DNA from: Acidobacteriota bacterium
Lineage (GTDB): Bacteria > Acidobacteriota > Terriglobia > Terriglobales > Acidobacteriaceae
Length of the DNA stretch: 64,000 bases
Direction: 5' to 3'
Assembly: GCA_003225005.1 (NCBI GenBank)
Contig: QIAN01000070.1
Location: 1 to 64,000 of the forward strand
Position 1 is the stretch's first letter; each line of letters begins with the position of its first letter. Both the position numbers and the translations under genes were made by a program. The notes beneath the pieces were generated by a model. It had not been told where the DNA came from. It worked only from the letters and a program-made list of their open reading frames with translations, and searched no databases. Below, piece by piece: positions 8,214 through 17,304 of this stretch.

Positions 8214-9985
8214 TTTCGTTTTGGGGCAGCCCGGGAGGCACCACTTTTCACTTTTATGGCGACCACGGTCTGGTCGTCGAAGGTCTCCATCCCCGCCGAG
8301 TGGTCGGCTACCGCTTTGAACAGGGAATCGACGACGCAATCGGCCGACTTGGCGGCGCACTCTCCCACAATTTGTTCAACGCGTCCCCGTCCGAACAATT
8401 CGCCATTGCGGTTGCGGGCGTCCAGGATGCCGTCGCTGAAAAATACAAACATATCGCCGGGCTTCATGCGGAAGCGGAACTCATCGTAGTCGGTCTCATC
8501 GAACAGACCCAATGGCAGTCCGGTAGCTTCGATCACTTCATTTTTTCCACCGTGCACATATATGGGACGAGGAAGACCTGAGTTGGCCACGGTCAACGTC
8601 CGGTTCTCGTCATCCCACACGGCGTAAATGAGAGACACAAACTGTGCTTCAATGCGCCGTTCGGCCAGCGACATGTTGACCGCGGCAAGCATTTCCGCGG
8701 GCAGCGGCTCGATGGGAGCATGGGAACGCAAGATGCCACTGACCAGCGCCGCATAGATAGCCGCCGGCGCGCCCTTCCCGCTGACGTCGCCCACTACAAT
8801 CCCCATCCGTGAAAGTGAATAGGGAATGAAATCGTAGAGATCCCCGCCGATGGCCCGCGCCGGTACAAACTTCGCCGCGACGTCCAGGTGAGCCAGCTCG
8901 GGCTGGGCCTGCGGCAAGAGCGCAACCTGTAACTCCCGCGCCAACGCCAAATCCCGTTCCAGTCGCCGTTCTTGACGTGCGACTTCTTCGTACAAGCGCG
9001 CGTTTTCCAGCGCAATTGCCACCTGCGCCGCCAGGGTCGTGATGGTGCGCTGATGCTCCTCGGTAAAAAATCCCCGGCGTGTGTGTTCCAGATCGAGCAC
9101 TCCAATCACTTTGTCCTTGTAGATCAGCGGCACGGCCAATTCCGATCGCGTCTCCGGATTCGCCTCGATGTAGCGAGGATCTTTTTTCACATCCGGCACC
9201 AGCACCGCCTGCTTTGATTCCGCCGCCTGCCCGACGATGCCGCGGCCCAGCGGCACCTCGTGCTTAAGATGAATATTTTCGCGGAAGCGCAGCGAAAACC
9301 GGTGTTGCAGCTTCTCCCCAGAAGCATCCAGCAGCAGAATGCTGAACATCTGGTAATCAATCAGCCGGCGCAGCAGTTCCGCGATTCGGTTTAGCAACTC
9401 GTCCAGATTCAGAATCGACGACAACTCGCAGGCGATTTCATTGAGCAGCGTTAGAATGCGCGCCTGCCGCGTAGTGCGCGTATAAAGCTGCGCATTTTCA
9501 ATTCCAGCCGCGATGCGCGAAGCCACTAGCGTGAGCAAGCGGCTATGTTCTTCGGTAAAATAGCCCGGCTCCCGGGCCTCCAGGTCGATGACCCCGATCA
9601 CGCGGTTTTTGCTGACGAGCGGTACGGCCAATTCCGCCCGAACGTTCGGAATGGCGGCAATGTAGGCCGGATCGGCAGTCACGTCATCCACCAGCACGGC
9701 CTGTCGCAACTGTGCGGCCCGCCCGGTGACTCCCTCGCCCACTTTGATCCGCCGCTCCGCGAACTCCGGAGGATACCCAACCTGGAAACGGAACCGCAGC
9801 TCCTGGGTCTTCTCGTTCAGCAAAAGAATCGCGAAAATCTCGTAGTCAATGACTTTGCGCACGACTTCCGAGACCCGACGCAGGGTGGTATCGAGATCGA
9901 GCGACGTAGACAGCACATCGGCCACTTCGAGCAGCAGCGGCTCAATCGGCAATTGACGTTCCGGTTTACTAAGAACTGATTCCAT
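8210..9985 (-). CDS. GAF-GAF-PP2C (RsbU/SpoIIE type) serine phosphatase
   Basis: 591 aa with two GAF sensor domains (about 20-165 and 185-335), a short coiled linker rich in Arg/Glu (about 335-365) and a C-terminal PP2C/SpoIIE phosphatase. GGDLYDF, GDVSGKG and FSDGILDARN carry the metal-binding acids. Proteins of this kind dephosphorylate anti-sigma-factor antagonists in partner-switching stress pathways, responding to a small ligand or redox state bound by the GAF domains. No antagonist or anti-sigma kinase is encoded nearby, so its partner is elsewhere. No transmembrane segment is visible. It overlaps lysA by four bases. Confidence 0.9.
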   Translation of the reverse strand: MESVLSKPERQLPIEPLLLEVADVLSTSLDLDTTLRRVSEVVRKVIDYEIFAILLLNEKTQELRFRFQVGYPPEFAERRIKVGEGVTGRAAQLRQAVLVDDVTADPAYIAAIPNVRAELAVPLVSKNRVIGVIDLEAREPGYFTEEHSRLLTLVASRIAAGIENAQLYTRTTRQARILTLLNEIACELSSILNLDELLNRIAELLRRLIDYQMFSILLLDASGEKLQHRFSLRFRENIHLKHEVPLGRGIVGQAAESKQAVLVPDVKKDPRYIEANPETRSELAVPLIYKDKVIGVLDLEHTRRGFFTEEHQRTITTLAAQVAIALENARLYEEVARQERRLERDLALARELQVALLPQAQPELAHLDVAAKFVPARAIGGDLYDFIPYSLSRMGIVVGDVSGKGAPAAIYAALVSGILRSHAPIEPLPAEMLAAVNMSLAERRIEAQFVSLIYAVWDDENRTLTVANSGLPRPIYVHGGKNEVIEATGLPLGLFDETDYDEFRFRMKPGDMFVFFSDGILDARNRNGELFGRGRVEQIVGECAAKSADCVVDSLFKAVADHSAGMETFDDQTVVAIKVKSGASRAAPKRK

Positions 9986-10081
9986 CGTGTATGTCTATGA
10001 TAACAGTCGCGGCGGATAGCTTTTGCTCGCTGGGACGACGCACGGTCGCTGTTCGTGGGTGATCTGAGTCTCTCGCCGAAA

Positions 10082-10648
10082 CTATTTCTTCGGCACGACC
10101 ACCCTCGGGACGACGCAGATGTCCGCCAGGTTGCGATAGCGCTCGGCGTAATCCAATCCGTAGCCGACCACGAACTCATCCGGAATCTTGAAGCCCACGT
10201 AATCACCTTCGATGGGCATTTTCCGGCGTGAGGGCTTGTCCAGAAGTGCGGCGACCTTGAGCGCTCGAGGCTGATGACCGAGCAAGAGCTTCTTTAGATA
10301 GGTGAGAGTCATCCCCGTGTCCAGTATGTCTTCCACGAGAATTACGTTCTTGTCGCGCATCGACTGGTCCACGTCTTTCGTCAATCGAACCTCGCCAGTC
10401 GAATCCCATCCGCTCCTGAGTTCGTCGGACGGGCTCGGACGATTTCCGTAACTGGAGACGCCAATAAAATCGAACGTCGAGTCCAGTTTGACCTGCCGCG
10501 CCAGGTCGGCTAGAAAAATCGCAGCGCCTTTCAATACGCCCACAAAAATTACCGACTGGCCGGCAAAATCGCGGGTAATGTCGGCGCCCAACTGCCCCAC
10601 TCGTTCCGCAATCTTCTCGCGCTGAATCAGCACTTTGAGATCATTCAT
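10082..10648 (-). CDS. hpt: Hypoxanthine phosphoribosyltransferase
   Basis: Salvages hypoxanthine and guanine to IMP and GMP using PRPP. The 188-aa length fits the Hpt family. The PRPP loop is VILVEDILDTGMTL and the C-terminal base-binding segment is KIPDEFVVGYGLDY. The start is the ATG at 10648, which gives the usual N-terminus with IQREKIAERVGQLG. It lies about 100 bases upstream of the phosphatase gene on the same strand and is divergent from the metal-dependent hydrolase at 10807. Confidence 0.93.
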   Translation of the reverse strand: MNDLKVLIQREKIAERVGQLGADITRDFAGQSVIFVGVLKGAAIFLADLARQVKLDSTFDFIGVSSYGNRPSPSDELRSGWDSTGEVRLTKDVDQSMRDKNVILVEDILDTGMTLTYLKKLLLGHQPRALKVAALLDKPSRRKMPIEGDYVGFKIPDEFVVGYGLDYAERYRNLADICVVPRVVVPKK

Positions 10649-10701
10649 GGCGTTTCATATTAAACTAGGTAGGAAACCAGCAATAAATGAAATTCAGCAT
10701 T

Positions 10702-10729
10702 CCGCAGCCAGCCACCTGGCCGGCTGCGG
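10702..10729. repeat. Hairpin between divergent hpt and MBL gene
   Basis: CCGCAGCC pairs with GGCTGCGG, with a further GCC/GGC pairing inside (one mismatch, ACCT loop). It lies where both neighbouring genes begin, so it is not a terminator for either. The 12-mer GGCCGGCTGCGG recurs at 40214 in another palindrome. Confidence 0.45.
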
Positions 10730-10806
10730 GGACCCGCTGGACGGGGCGGGGGCTGAATGCTCGGGGGTGAACGGTGAATGACAGAAGGAAGCTAGACGGT
10801 TAGATC

Positions 10807-11508
10807 ATGAATCTTAAAGGCGTCAAACTTACGTGGCTGGGCCACGCCACATTCCGCATGGAGACCTCAGCCGGCAAAATCGTCATTATCGATCCATGGA
10901 TTATGCACAATCCGAAGTGTCCGGAGTCGGAAAAGAAAGTCAAGAAAGTCGACGTACTGTTGTGTACGCATGGCCACCTCGACCACATCGGCGACGCAGT
11001 GGAAATCATCAAACAGCACCAACCTCTGGTGGTGGGCATGCCGGAGCTTTGTGGTTGGCTCGAAACCAAAGGGGCCAAGAACGTTTCAGGCATGAATAAG
11101 GGAGGCACGCAAACCGTTGGCGACGTCAGAGTCACGATGGTTCATGCCCATCATTCCAGCAGCGCGGAAGATGGCGGACAGATCATCTACACCGGCCAGC
11201 CTTGCGGCTACGTGATCGAGTTCGCGAACGGCGTAAAGATCTATCACGCGGGCGACACAAATGTTTTTGGCGACATGGCAATCATTCGCGATCTCTACGC
11301 ACCGGATGTCGCCCTGCTGCCGATCGGCGACCACTACACGATGTCGCCTCGCGAGGCGGCCTATGCCTGCAATTTGCTGAAGCCGAAGGCGGTCGTTCCC
11401 ATGCACTTTGGAACTTTTCCCCTGCTGACGGGGACGCCGGCTGAACTGAAAAAGCTCGTGTCCGGAGTTGAAGTGGTAGAAATGAAGCCCGGAGAAACCA
11501 TTTCTTAA
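10807..11508 (+). CDS. Metal-dependent hydrolase, UPF0173 / MBL fold
   Basis: 233 aa, typical of the UPF0173 branch of the metallo-beta-lactamase superfamily. The metal site reads HGHLDHIGD (HxHxDH), HAHHSS, HAGDTNVFGDM and MHFGTFPLL. The N-terminus KLTWLGHATFRM is a family hallmark. Members are soluble cytoplasmic hydrolases with unassigned substrates, related to RNase Z and UlaG-type folds. The methyltransferase gene begins three bases after its stop, so the two are almost certainly co-transcribed. Confidence 0.88.
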   Translation: MNLKGVKLTWLGHATFRMETSAGKIVIIDPWIMHNPKCPESEKKVKKVDVLLCTHGHLDHIGDAVEIIKQHQPLVVGMPELCGWLETKGAKNVSGMNKGGTQTVGDVRVTMVHAHHSSSAEDGGQIIYTGQPCGYVIEFANGVKIYHAGDTNVFGDMAIIRDLYAPDVALLPIGDHYTMSPREAAYACNLLKPKAVVPMHFGTFPLLTGTPAELKKLVSGVEVVEMKPGETIS

Positions 11509-11511
11509 GGC

Positions 11512-12216
11512 ATGAGTTTAATTTTCGGGAACCGTGGAGGAGGCGAATTGCCACAGAAGACCCCGACCAAGCCCAAGTGGCGCCATGAAGACGTTACGGC
11601 TCCGGCGGTGGACGATTATCTCTACTCCATGTTGCCGCCGCGCGATGAGGTGCTGGCCGAAATGGAAGACTACGCCACCAAGCACACTGTCCCCATAGTC
11701 GGCCCCGCTGTGGCGCGCGTGTTGCAGCAGCTCGCGATGATGATCAAGGCGAAGCACGTGTTCGAGATGGGATCAGCCATCGGATACTCGACGATCTGGT
11801 GGGCGCGCGCGGTGGGCGACGGCGGCCGCGTTACTTACACCGATGGGGACGCCCAGAACGCCGAGCGCGCCCGCCGCTACTTCGCCCGGGCCGGAGTCGC
11901 CCACCGCATCGACATCCGCATCGGCGATGCCCTGGAGCTACTCTCCGAGCAGAGGCAGGAGTTCGACATCATCTTCTGCGACGTCGACAAAGAAGACTAT
12001 CCTCGCGCCTTTCGCCTGGTTGCGCCTCGTCTGCGCCAGGGCGGTCTTTTCATAACCGACAACGTTTTATGGAGCGGCCGTGTCGTCGAAGAAAATCCGT
12101 CAGATGCCAGGACGAAAGCTGTTCAGGAATTCAACCGCCTGGTCTACAAGTCGTCAGAGTTGTTCACTACGATTCTTCCCATTCGCGATGGGGTGGCCGT
12201 CGCGCTGAAACTGTAG
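11512..12216 (+). CDS. SAM-dependent O-methyltransferase, family 3
   Basis: 234 aa from ATG at 11512. A TTG at 11548 has the much stronger GGAGGAGG ribosome binding site and would give 222 aa, so the true start may be there. The family-3 (catechol/caffeoyl-CoA type) fold is shown by FEMGSAIGYSTIWWARAV (SAM loop), FDIIFCDVDKEDY (metal/substrate acid) and DNVLWSGRV. Such enzymes methylate catechol-like hydroxyls; the natural substrate here is unknown. It is tightly linked to the preceding MBL-fold hydrolase. Confidence 0.87.
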   Translation: MSLIFGNRGGGELPQKTPTKPKWRHEDVTAPAVDDYLYSMLPPRDEVLAEMEDYATKHTVPIVGPAVARVLQQLAMMIKAKHVFEMGSAIGYSTIWWARAVGDGGRVTYTDGDAQNAERARRYFARAGVAHRIDIRIGDALELLSEQRQEFDIIFCDVDKEDYPRAFRLVAPRLRQGGLFITDNVLWSGRVVEENPSDARTKAVQEFNRLVYKSSELFTTILPIRDGVAVALKL

Positions 12217-12470
12217 CGCGGCCGGCCCGCGGCATCGAATACGCATAAGGAAGCATGAAACTTTCGGAATGGAAAACTCCTTTCTAGGGGTGATTTAACG
12301 GAATTGGAGGCCAGTCGAGGAGGCAGTAAGGGGGAATGCGCCGTTCGGGGAAACGTTCTTCACCTGCGGGAAGCTCGGTCAGGCGGCAGGGAGGCAATGC
12401 GGAGCGCTTCGAAGCTGTTCCAGCTGAGTGCCGAAAATGCAGACCGCAAACATCGTGTTCGCCAGCGCGA
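12217..12470. other. Intergenic region between convergent genes
   Basis: 254 bases between the methyltransferase and the end of bshB1. I see no convincing ORF, terminator or repeat. Confidence 0.4.
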
Positions 12471-13244
12471 TCAGATCGATTTGACGGGAATCGCCAGCAG
12501 GTCCTCCACCAGCCCGACCTCTTTTTGCAGGAACGGTTCGGCGTAAGTAATGCCGCCGAGCATACCGTAGAAACGCGCCATGGCATCCACGCGCTTGCGA
12601 ATTTCATCGTGAGCCGGGAACAGGTCCTTACCCGCCTCCTGATCGCTGAATTGCGATTTGTAAGCCATGATGGACGCAAACTTCCCCTCAAACTGGTCGC
12701 TGATATCCACTACAAACGTTGGCCGCACGTCGTAGTACAGCGTGGCATAGAGAATCTTGAAAGGCCGATGCCGCGCCGACGACTTAGCTTTACCTGCGCC
12801 GAGATTGGGTTGGCTGTTCGCTGACCGCGGAGAGCCGAGAGCTAACTTCGCCAGCCCCGCCAGAAAACATGCCTCGTACCCGAGCACCGAAGCCGTGTAG
12901 TGGTCAGGATGACGTCCTTTCCAGTAGGGAAGGATCACGACTCGTGGCCGCGTCTGGCGAATCACCCGGGCAATTTTGAGCCGGTTCTCCCAGGTGTTCT
13001 CCACACGCCCGTCAGGGATGTCAAGCGCATGTCGCCAGCTGGCGCGCAAGATCTTCGCCGCTTCGGTTGCTTCACGCGCTCGGTCTTCCGCGGTACCGCG
13101 GGTACCCATCTCTCCCTGTGTGAGGTCGAGAATCCCCGTGTGCTGGCCACGCTGGGCCATCTTCAGTAGCGTGCCCCCACAAGTCTGCTCTACGTCATCG
13201 CGGTGCGCAGCAATAGCCAGAACATCGAGGGAAGAAGTAGTCAT
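12471..13244 (-). CDS. bshB1: Bacillithiol biosynthesis deacetylase BshB1
   Basis: 257-aa zinc-dependent PIG-L/LmbE-type deacetylase. It removes acetate from GlcNAc-malate in the second step of bacillithiol synthesis. The zinc motif is AAHRDDVEQTCGG (Arg where most have Pro) and the downstream GRHPDHYTAS. The C-terminus with YGMLGGITYAEPF and the length match BshB1 better than generic LmbE proteins. bshA and bshC are not in the window. It sits 31 bases downstream of the prenyl synthase gene on the same strand. Confidence 0.85.
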   Translation of the reverse strand: MTTSSLDVLAIAAHRDDVEQTCGGTLLKMAQRGQHTGILDLTQGEMGTRGTAEDRAREATEAAKILRASWRHALDIPDGRVENTWENRLKIARVIRQTRPRVVILPYWKGRHPDHYTASVLGYEACFLAGLAKLALGSPRSANSQPNLGAGKAKSSARHRPFKILYATLYYDVRPTFVVDISDQFEGKFASIMAYKSQFSDQEAGKDLFPAHDEIRKRVDAMARFYGMLGGITYAEPFLQKEVGLVEDLLAIPVKSI

Positions 13245-13275
13245 TTCAATTTTGACGCATCGAGCCGCCAGGACG

Positions 13276-14157
13276 TCATTTCTTTCGTTCGACCAGAAAC
13301 CGTGCCAGTTCCTTTAGCGTCTCCGCCCGATCCGCAAACCCATCCAGTTCCGCAAACGCTGTGCTCACCAACTCGTCGGCTTTGCGCAACGATTCATCGA
13401 CTCCGAACAGCGCTGGATAAGTCGCCTTCTTCGCCGCCGTGTCCTTGCCCGCAGTCTTTCCCAGTTGCTCCGATGTCTGAGTGACGTCGAGAACGTCATC
13501 CACAATCTGAAAGGCGAGACCGATCGACTGTCCAAACGTTTCGAGATGTACCACGGCATCATCTTTTCCGCCTGCGTAGAGCCCGCCGCTTACCAGGCTG
13601 GCAGCAATCAGCGCCCCCGTCTTCGAGCGATGGATATACTCCAACATGACCGCATTGGGGGCGGTGCGCTCGGCTTCGAGATCAACCACCTGGCCGCCAA
13701 TCATCCCATCCACCGTGCCAGTGCCGCGGGCGATCTCCTCAACAATCCGTACCCGCGCTTCAGCAGGACACTTTAGCTTTGCCAACACCTCGTAGGCTCG
13801 CGTTTGCAGCGCATCTCCAGCCAGGATCGCAAGAGCCTCCCCAAACACTTTATGGCAAGTGGGTCGACCGCGGCGCAGGTCATCGTTATCGAGCGCGGGA
13901 AGGTCGTCATGAATCAGCGAGTAAGTGTGCAGCAGTTCCACGGCCGCACCCAGCTCGTCGATACCAGCAGGCAAGGAACCCGCTACCATTCGCCCCGCCT
14001 CCATGCACAGCACTGGCCGTAGCCGCTTGCCTCCAGCGAAGACGCTGTGGCGCATGGCTTTGTGAATCGATACCGGATCCCGTGTCTCCAGTGGCAACAG
14101 CCGGTCCAGGGCCGCATCAGCCGCGGCGCGCCCCTGTTCGAGAGTTTCGCTGAGCAT
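13276..14157 (-). CDS. ispA: Farnesyl/geranyl diphosphate synthase
   Basis: 293-aa trans-prenyl diphosphate synthase that condenses IPP with DMAPP/GPP. The first Asp-rich motif is in HDDLPALDNDDLRRGRPTCH and the second in QIVDDVLDV. The spacing and length fit IspA-type FPP/GPP synthases rather than long-chain enzymes, though product length cannot be read with certainty. It lies in a minus-strand run xseB, receiver, ispA, bshB1; an xseB-ispA linkage is common in bacteria. Confidence 0.92.
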   Translation of the reverse strand: MLSETLEQGRAAADAALDRLLPLETRDPVSIHKAMRHSVFAGGKRLRPVLCMEAGRMVAGSLPAGIDELGAAVELLHTYSLIHDDLPALDNDDLRRGRPTCHKVFGEALAILAGDALQTRAYEVLAKLKCPAEARVRIVEEIARGTGTVDGMIGGQVVDLEAERTAPNAVMLEYIHRSKTGALIAASLVSGGLYAGGKDDAVVHLETFGQSIGLAFQIVDDVLDVTQTSEQLGKTAGKDTAAKKATYPALFGVDESLRKADELVSTAFAELDGFADRAETLKELARFLVERKK

Positions 14158-14420
14158 GAAGCAGTGAGTATAACAACGAAGCCTATTCCGGGCGGAAATT
14201 CACCGGAGATTGATGTGGAGGTCTAACGCGCGAACTGTTCCCCGTGCAGCATTGGCGAAACAAGACCAACACTGCTATTCAGTCGCTTGTTTTTCATAGC
14301 TTTGCCGAGAAAACACCAACCGCCACTTTAGACCGGAGAAAAGCGCGCCCGCGACGCACGATTCCATATCCTGAGTTTCTCTTCCGGAGATCGATTGCCG
14401 GGCGGAGATCGATTGCCGGC
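14158..14420. other. Intergenic region with tandem duplication
   Basis: 263 bases between ispA and the receiver gene. The only structure seen is the 18-bp tandem repeat at 14385-14420. Confidence 0.45.
14385..14420. repeat. Tandem 18-bp direct repeat
   Basis: Two head-to-tail copies of CGGAGATCGATTGCCGG plus one base (the last base differs, G/C). The second copy ends exactly at the stop codon of the receiver gene on the minus strand. It may be a recent slippage duplication. Confidence 0.85.
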
Positions 14421-14792
14421 TTAGGCAGCGGCGTCCCGCCCCACTGCCAAGTTCCGCAACACTGAGCTCAACACGTTCTTCATATCGTAGGTTGGGCAGA
14501 CATCGCTGGCGCCTGCATCCAGGGCCGCTGTCCACAATTCTTCATCGGGTAGGCGGTGAGTGCAAACAATGGGAAGCAATGGGTACTGTTGACGCAGGGT
14601 CTTCACATCGGCCAGATGAGCCAGTTCGATATCCAAAATCACAGCCGCGGGACGATCAGTCACGACCGCCTCTCGCAGTTCCTGCTGAGAACCGCTCATG
14701 CGGACGAAATGAAAGTGGCTCCGCAGTATTCCGGCCAGAGACTGGGCTACATCGGTATCGTGTTGCAGGATGGCAATGCTTGAGTTTTCCAT
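14421..14792 (-). CDS. Stand-alone degenerate receiver-domain protein
   Basis: 123 aa from ATG at 14792, preceded by GGGAG. The fold reads as a CheY-like receiver: an N-terminal acidic turn (QHDTD), the phospho-acceptor Asp in VILDIEL, Thr in IVCTHRL and the GASD turn. The conserved Lys-Pro of beta5 is missing (GASDVCPTY), so classical phosphorylation switching may be lost. There is no output domain. It lies between xseB and ispA on the same strand, with no kinase nearby. It could be a phosphorylation-independent adaptor. Confidence 0.72.
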   Translation of the reverse strand: MENSSIAILQHDTDVAQSLAGILRSHFHFVRMSGSQQELREAVVTDRPAAVILDIELAHLADVKTLRQQYPLLPIVCTHRLPDEELWTAALDAGASDVCPTYDMKNVLSSVLRNLAVGRDAAA

Positions 14793-14908
14793 ACATCTCC
14801 CGATCTTCAACCGTCGTAAACGGCCGACCAGGCTGCGGCCGCGATCTCTGGGAAACCGCGATATCGCAGACGTGACAACTTACGAGCGGCAACAGTCAGA
14901 ATCAGCGC

Positions 14909-15148
14909 CTACCTGCGGGCAGAGACTTTCTCTGTCATCGGCTCGAACGGCTCAGCTTGAAGCTTCCCGTTTTGCTTCAGCAGGATTTCCACTTTGCCTT
15001 CCGCCTGTTCTAACTCCTTGCGGCAGGCGGAGGAGAGCTGCATACCTTCCTCGAACAACGTTAGAGACTTTTCGAGGGGCACCTCTCCCTTTTCCAGTTC
15101 CTGAACAATCTTTTCCAGACGCTGCAGGCATTCTTCAAACTTGGCCAA
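14909..15148 (-). CDS. xseB: Exodeoxyribonuclease VII small subunit
   Basis: 79 aa, the normal size of XseB, the small subunit of ExoVII, which degrades single-stranded DNA to short oligonucleotides. The signature FEECLQRLEKIVQELEKGEVPLEKSL is split across the first 30 residues and is followed by the second helix with FEEGMQLSSACRKELEQAE. It has the helical heptads typical of the subunit. The large subunit gene xseA is not adjacent. Confidence 0.94.
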   Translation of the reverse strand: MAKFEECLQRLEKIVQELEKGEVPLEKSLTLFEEGMQLSSACRKELEQAEGKVEILLKQNGKLQAEPFEPMTEKVSARR

Positions 15149-15255
15149 CGGGATTTGCTCCTGCTGTCATTGTATGCAATTTTGTGCATACCGTGTCCAG
15201 TGAATTCTGCGCAAAACTTTTCGATAGGTTGCAGCAAATTTCCGAGATGGGAAAA

Positions 15256-17118
15256 TCACACTGACGCCGGGCTGTTCGTCCCCAGCGCTTCTAGCACGTC
15301 CACGGCCAGATTATAGCGACCCTGGGGTGCGCTGATCTGGGCCCCCTGCACCATCTGACGGACGGAGGTCAGCATTTCTCGCGCGATGGCGACACCCTCA
15401 GCCCGGGCGGCCTCTGGATTCTGCGCGGCGGCCATACGCTGAAGAATGGAATCTGGCACTGAAACCCTAAGCTCATTCTTCATGAACTCAGCGTTCCGCA
15501 CACTGACCAGGGGCCAGATTCCGGCGACCACGGGAACACGGCAATGCTCGATCCGACCGAGAAAGGTTTCTAACAGGTTGATGTCGAATACAGGCTGAGT
15601 AACCGCGTATTCCGCCCCGGCCTCGACTTTGTACTCGAAGCGGCGGATCTCCTCGTCCAAGTCGGTCAGCCCCGGGTTTGCTCCTACGCCCAGGACGAAG
15701 CCGGTGCCAGTGCCGATCGGATTCCCGCCGATATCCAGTCCGAGGTTCAGGTTGTGAACAATATTCACCAGGCCGATGGCATCAACATCGAACACCGCCG
15801 TGGCATCGGGATAGTTGCCCATTTTCGGTGGATCGCCGGTGATGCAGATAAGGTTCCTGATTCCCACCGCCGCCGCTCCCAGCAGATCGCTCTGGATGCA
15901 CAATACGTTTCGGTCACGGCACGTGTAGTGCAAGATCGCTTGCATGCCCACTTCCTGCTGGATCAGGAGCGAGAGCGCCTGGTTGCTGATGCGCGCGGAC
16001 GCCCGCGGACTATCGGGGATGTTGACCCCGTCCACTCCCACGGACTTAAGGAATCGCGCCCCTTCGATTTCCTTGTTAATATCGATTCCCTTCGGGGGGA
16101 CAATTTCCACCATGGTGACGAACTCACCGCGAGCGAGCTTTGCGCCCAGAGGCGAGCGTTCTTCCAAGCGAAGTGCGGGAATCGCCTTGGGCGCGGCCGC
16201 CGCTCCAACGACACGCGCGGAAGCAACTTTTCCTCGTGCTTCACCCACACGCAGGGCCGCTTTCATGACCCGGATGTGTTCTGGAGTTGTTCCACAACAA
16301 CCGCCCACGATCCTCGCCCCTGCCGCCACAAACTTTCGCGCATAACTCGCCATGTATTCGGGCGAACACAGATAAATGTTCCGGCCGTCGACCGAACGGG
16401 GAATGCCTGCGTTCGGTTGAGCTGACAGGGGCAGGGAAGTCAATGTCCGTACTCGTTCTATGACATCGAGCATGGCCACCGGACCTACGCTGCAGTTGCA
16501 ACCAATCACGTCGGCGCCCCATTCCATCAGCTTCGGGACAAACGTCCCCGGGTCAGAACCGTCCAGGCAATTACCGTCTTCGTCAATCGTGACTTGGGCG
16601 ACCAGGGGCAGCTTCACGTTCACGTCATGCGCCGCGAGCATGGCCTGATGGATCTCTTCCAGGTAGCCGAAGGTTTCAAGAATAAGAAGATCCACACCTC
16701 CTTCAACCAAGGCCGCGATTTGCTGGCGGAAAGCCTCGCGGGCTTCTTCGAAAGAGGTTTTGCCCAAGGGTTCGATTCTTGTTCCCAGCGGGCCAACTGA
16801 TCCCGCTACCCACACATCGAAGCTTTTAGCGGTTTCGTGGGCAAGACGAGCTCCCGCCACGTTGATGTCGCGCGCTTTATCCGCCAAGCTATGTCTGGCC
16901 AGGCGAAAGGAATTGGCTCCGAAAGTATTGGTTTCAATGATTTCGGCTCCAGCCTGAAGATAATCATGGTGGACGCTGCGAATCAGCTCGGGCTGAGACA
17001 GATTCAGTTCATCGTACGAGCGGTTGATAAAGATGCCTTTGGCGTAGAGCAAGGTCCCCATGGCACCATCGCAGAGAACCGCGGACTGCTTGATTCGGGC
17101 GAGAAGGTCAGCCGCCAT
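15256..17118 (-). CDS. Bifunctional homocysteine S-methyltransferase / methylenetetrahydrofolate reductase
   Basis: 620 aa from the ATG at 17118 (MAADLLARIKQ); an upstream in-frame start at 17163 is possible but adds nothing family-like. The N-terminal half is a homocysteine S-methyltransferase with CDGAMGTLL and zinc cysteines in GCNCSVGP and GGCCGTTPEH. The C-terminal half (from about residue 320) is a MetF-type TIM barrel: VEIVPPKGID, CRDRN, LICITGDPPKMG. The fusion matches the YitJ-type enzyme that makes methyl-THF and may methylate homocysteine. It stands upstream of xseB on the same strand. Confidence 0.92.
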   Translation of the reverse strand: MAADLLARIKQSAVLCDGAMGTLLYAKGIFINRSYDELNLSQPELIRSVHHDYLQAGAEIIETNTFGANSFRLARHSLADKARDINVAGARLAHETAKSFDVWVAGSVGPLGTRIEPLGKTSFEEAREAFRQQIAALVEGGVDLLILETFGYLEEIHQAMLAAHDVNVKLPLVAQVTIDEDGNCLDGSDPGTFVPKLMEWGADVIGCNCSVGPVAMLDVIERVRTLTSLPLSAQPNAGIPRSVDGRNIYLCSPEYMASYARKFVAAGARIVGGCCGTTPEHIRVMKAALRVGEARGKVASARVVGAAAAPKAIPALRLEERSPLGAKLARGEFVTMVEIVPPKGIDINKEIEGARFLKSVGVDGVNIPDSPRASARISNQALSLLIQQEVGMQAILHYTCRDRNVLCIQSDLLGAAAVGIRNLICITGDPPKMGNYPDATAVFDVDAIGLVNIVHNLNLGLDIGGNPIGTGTGFVLGVGANPGLTDLDEEIRRFEYKVEAGAEYAVTQPVFDINLLETFLGRIEHCRVPVVAGIWPLVSVRNAEFMKNELRVSVPDSILQRMAAAQNPEAARAEGVAIAREMLTSVRQMVQGAQISAPQGRYNLAVDVLEALGTNSPASV

Positions 17119-17304
17119 AAGCAATGAGAATACAAGATAAGAGTGGCATATTGCATCCGTCACCCTCGAGAGTCAGCTTGTGGAGAGAGCCTCGCAAGAT
17201 TTCTTGGAAGCGCCCTCCCGTCCGCGAGCACCGGATATCGGTCTGCTATAATCCCCAATTTCGCACTTAAATCTAGGTTTTTCATATCTTTCGGAGCCCC
17301 ACGT

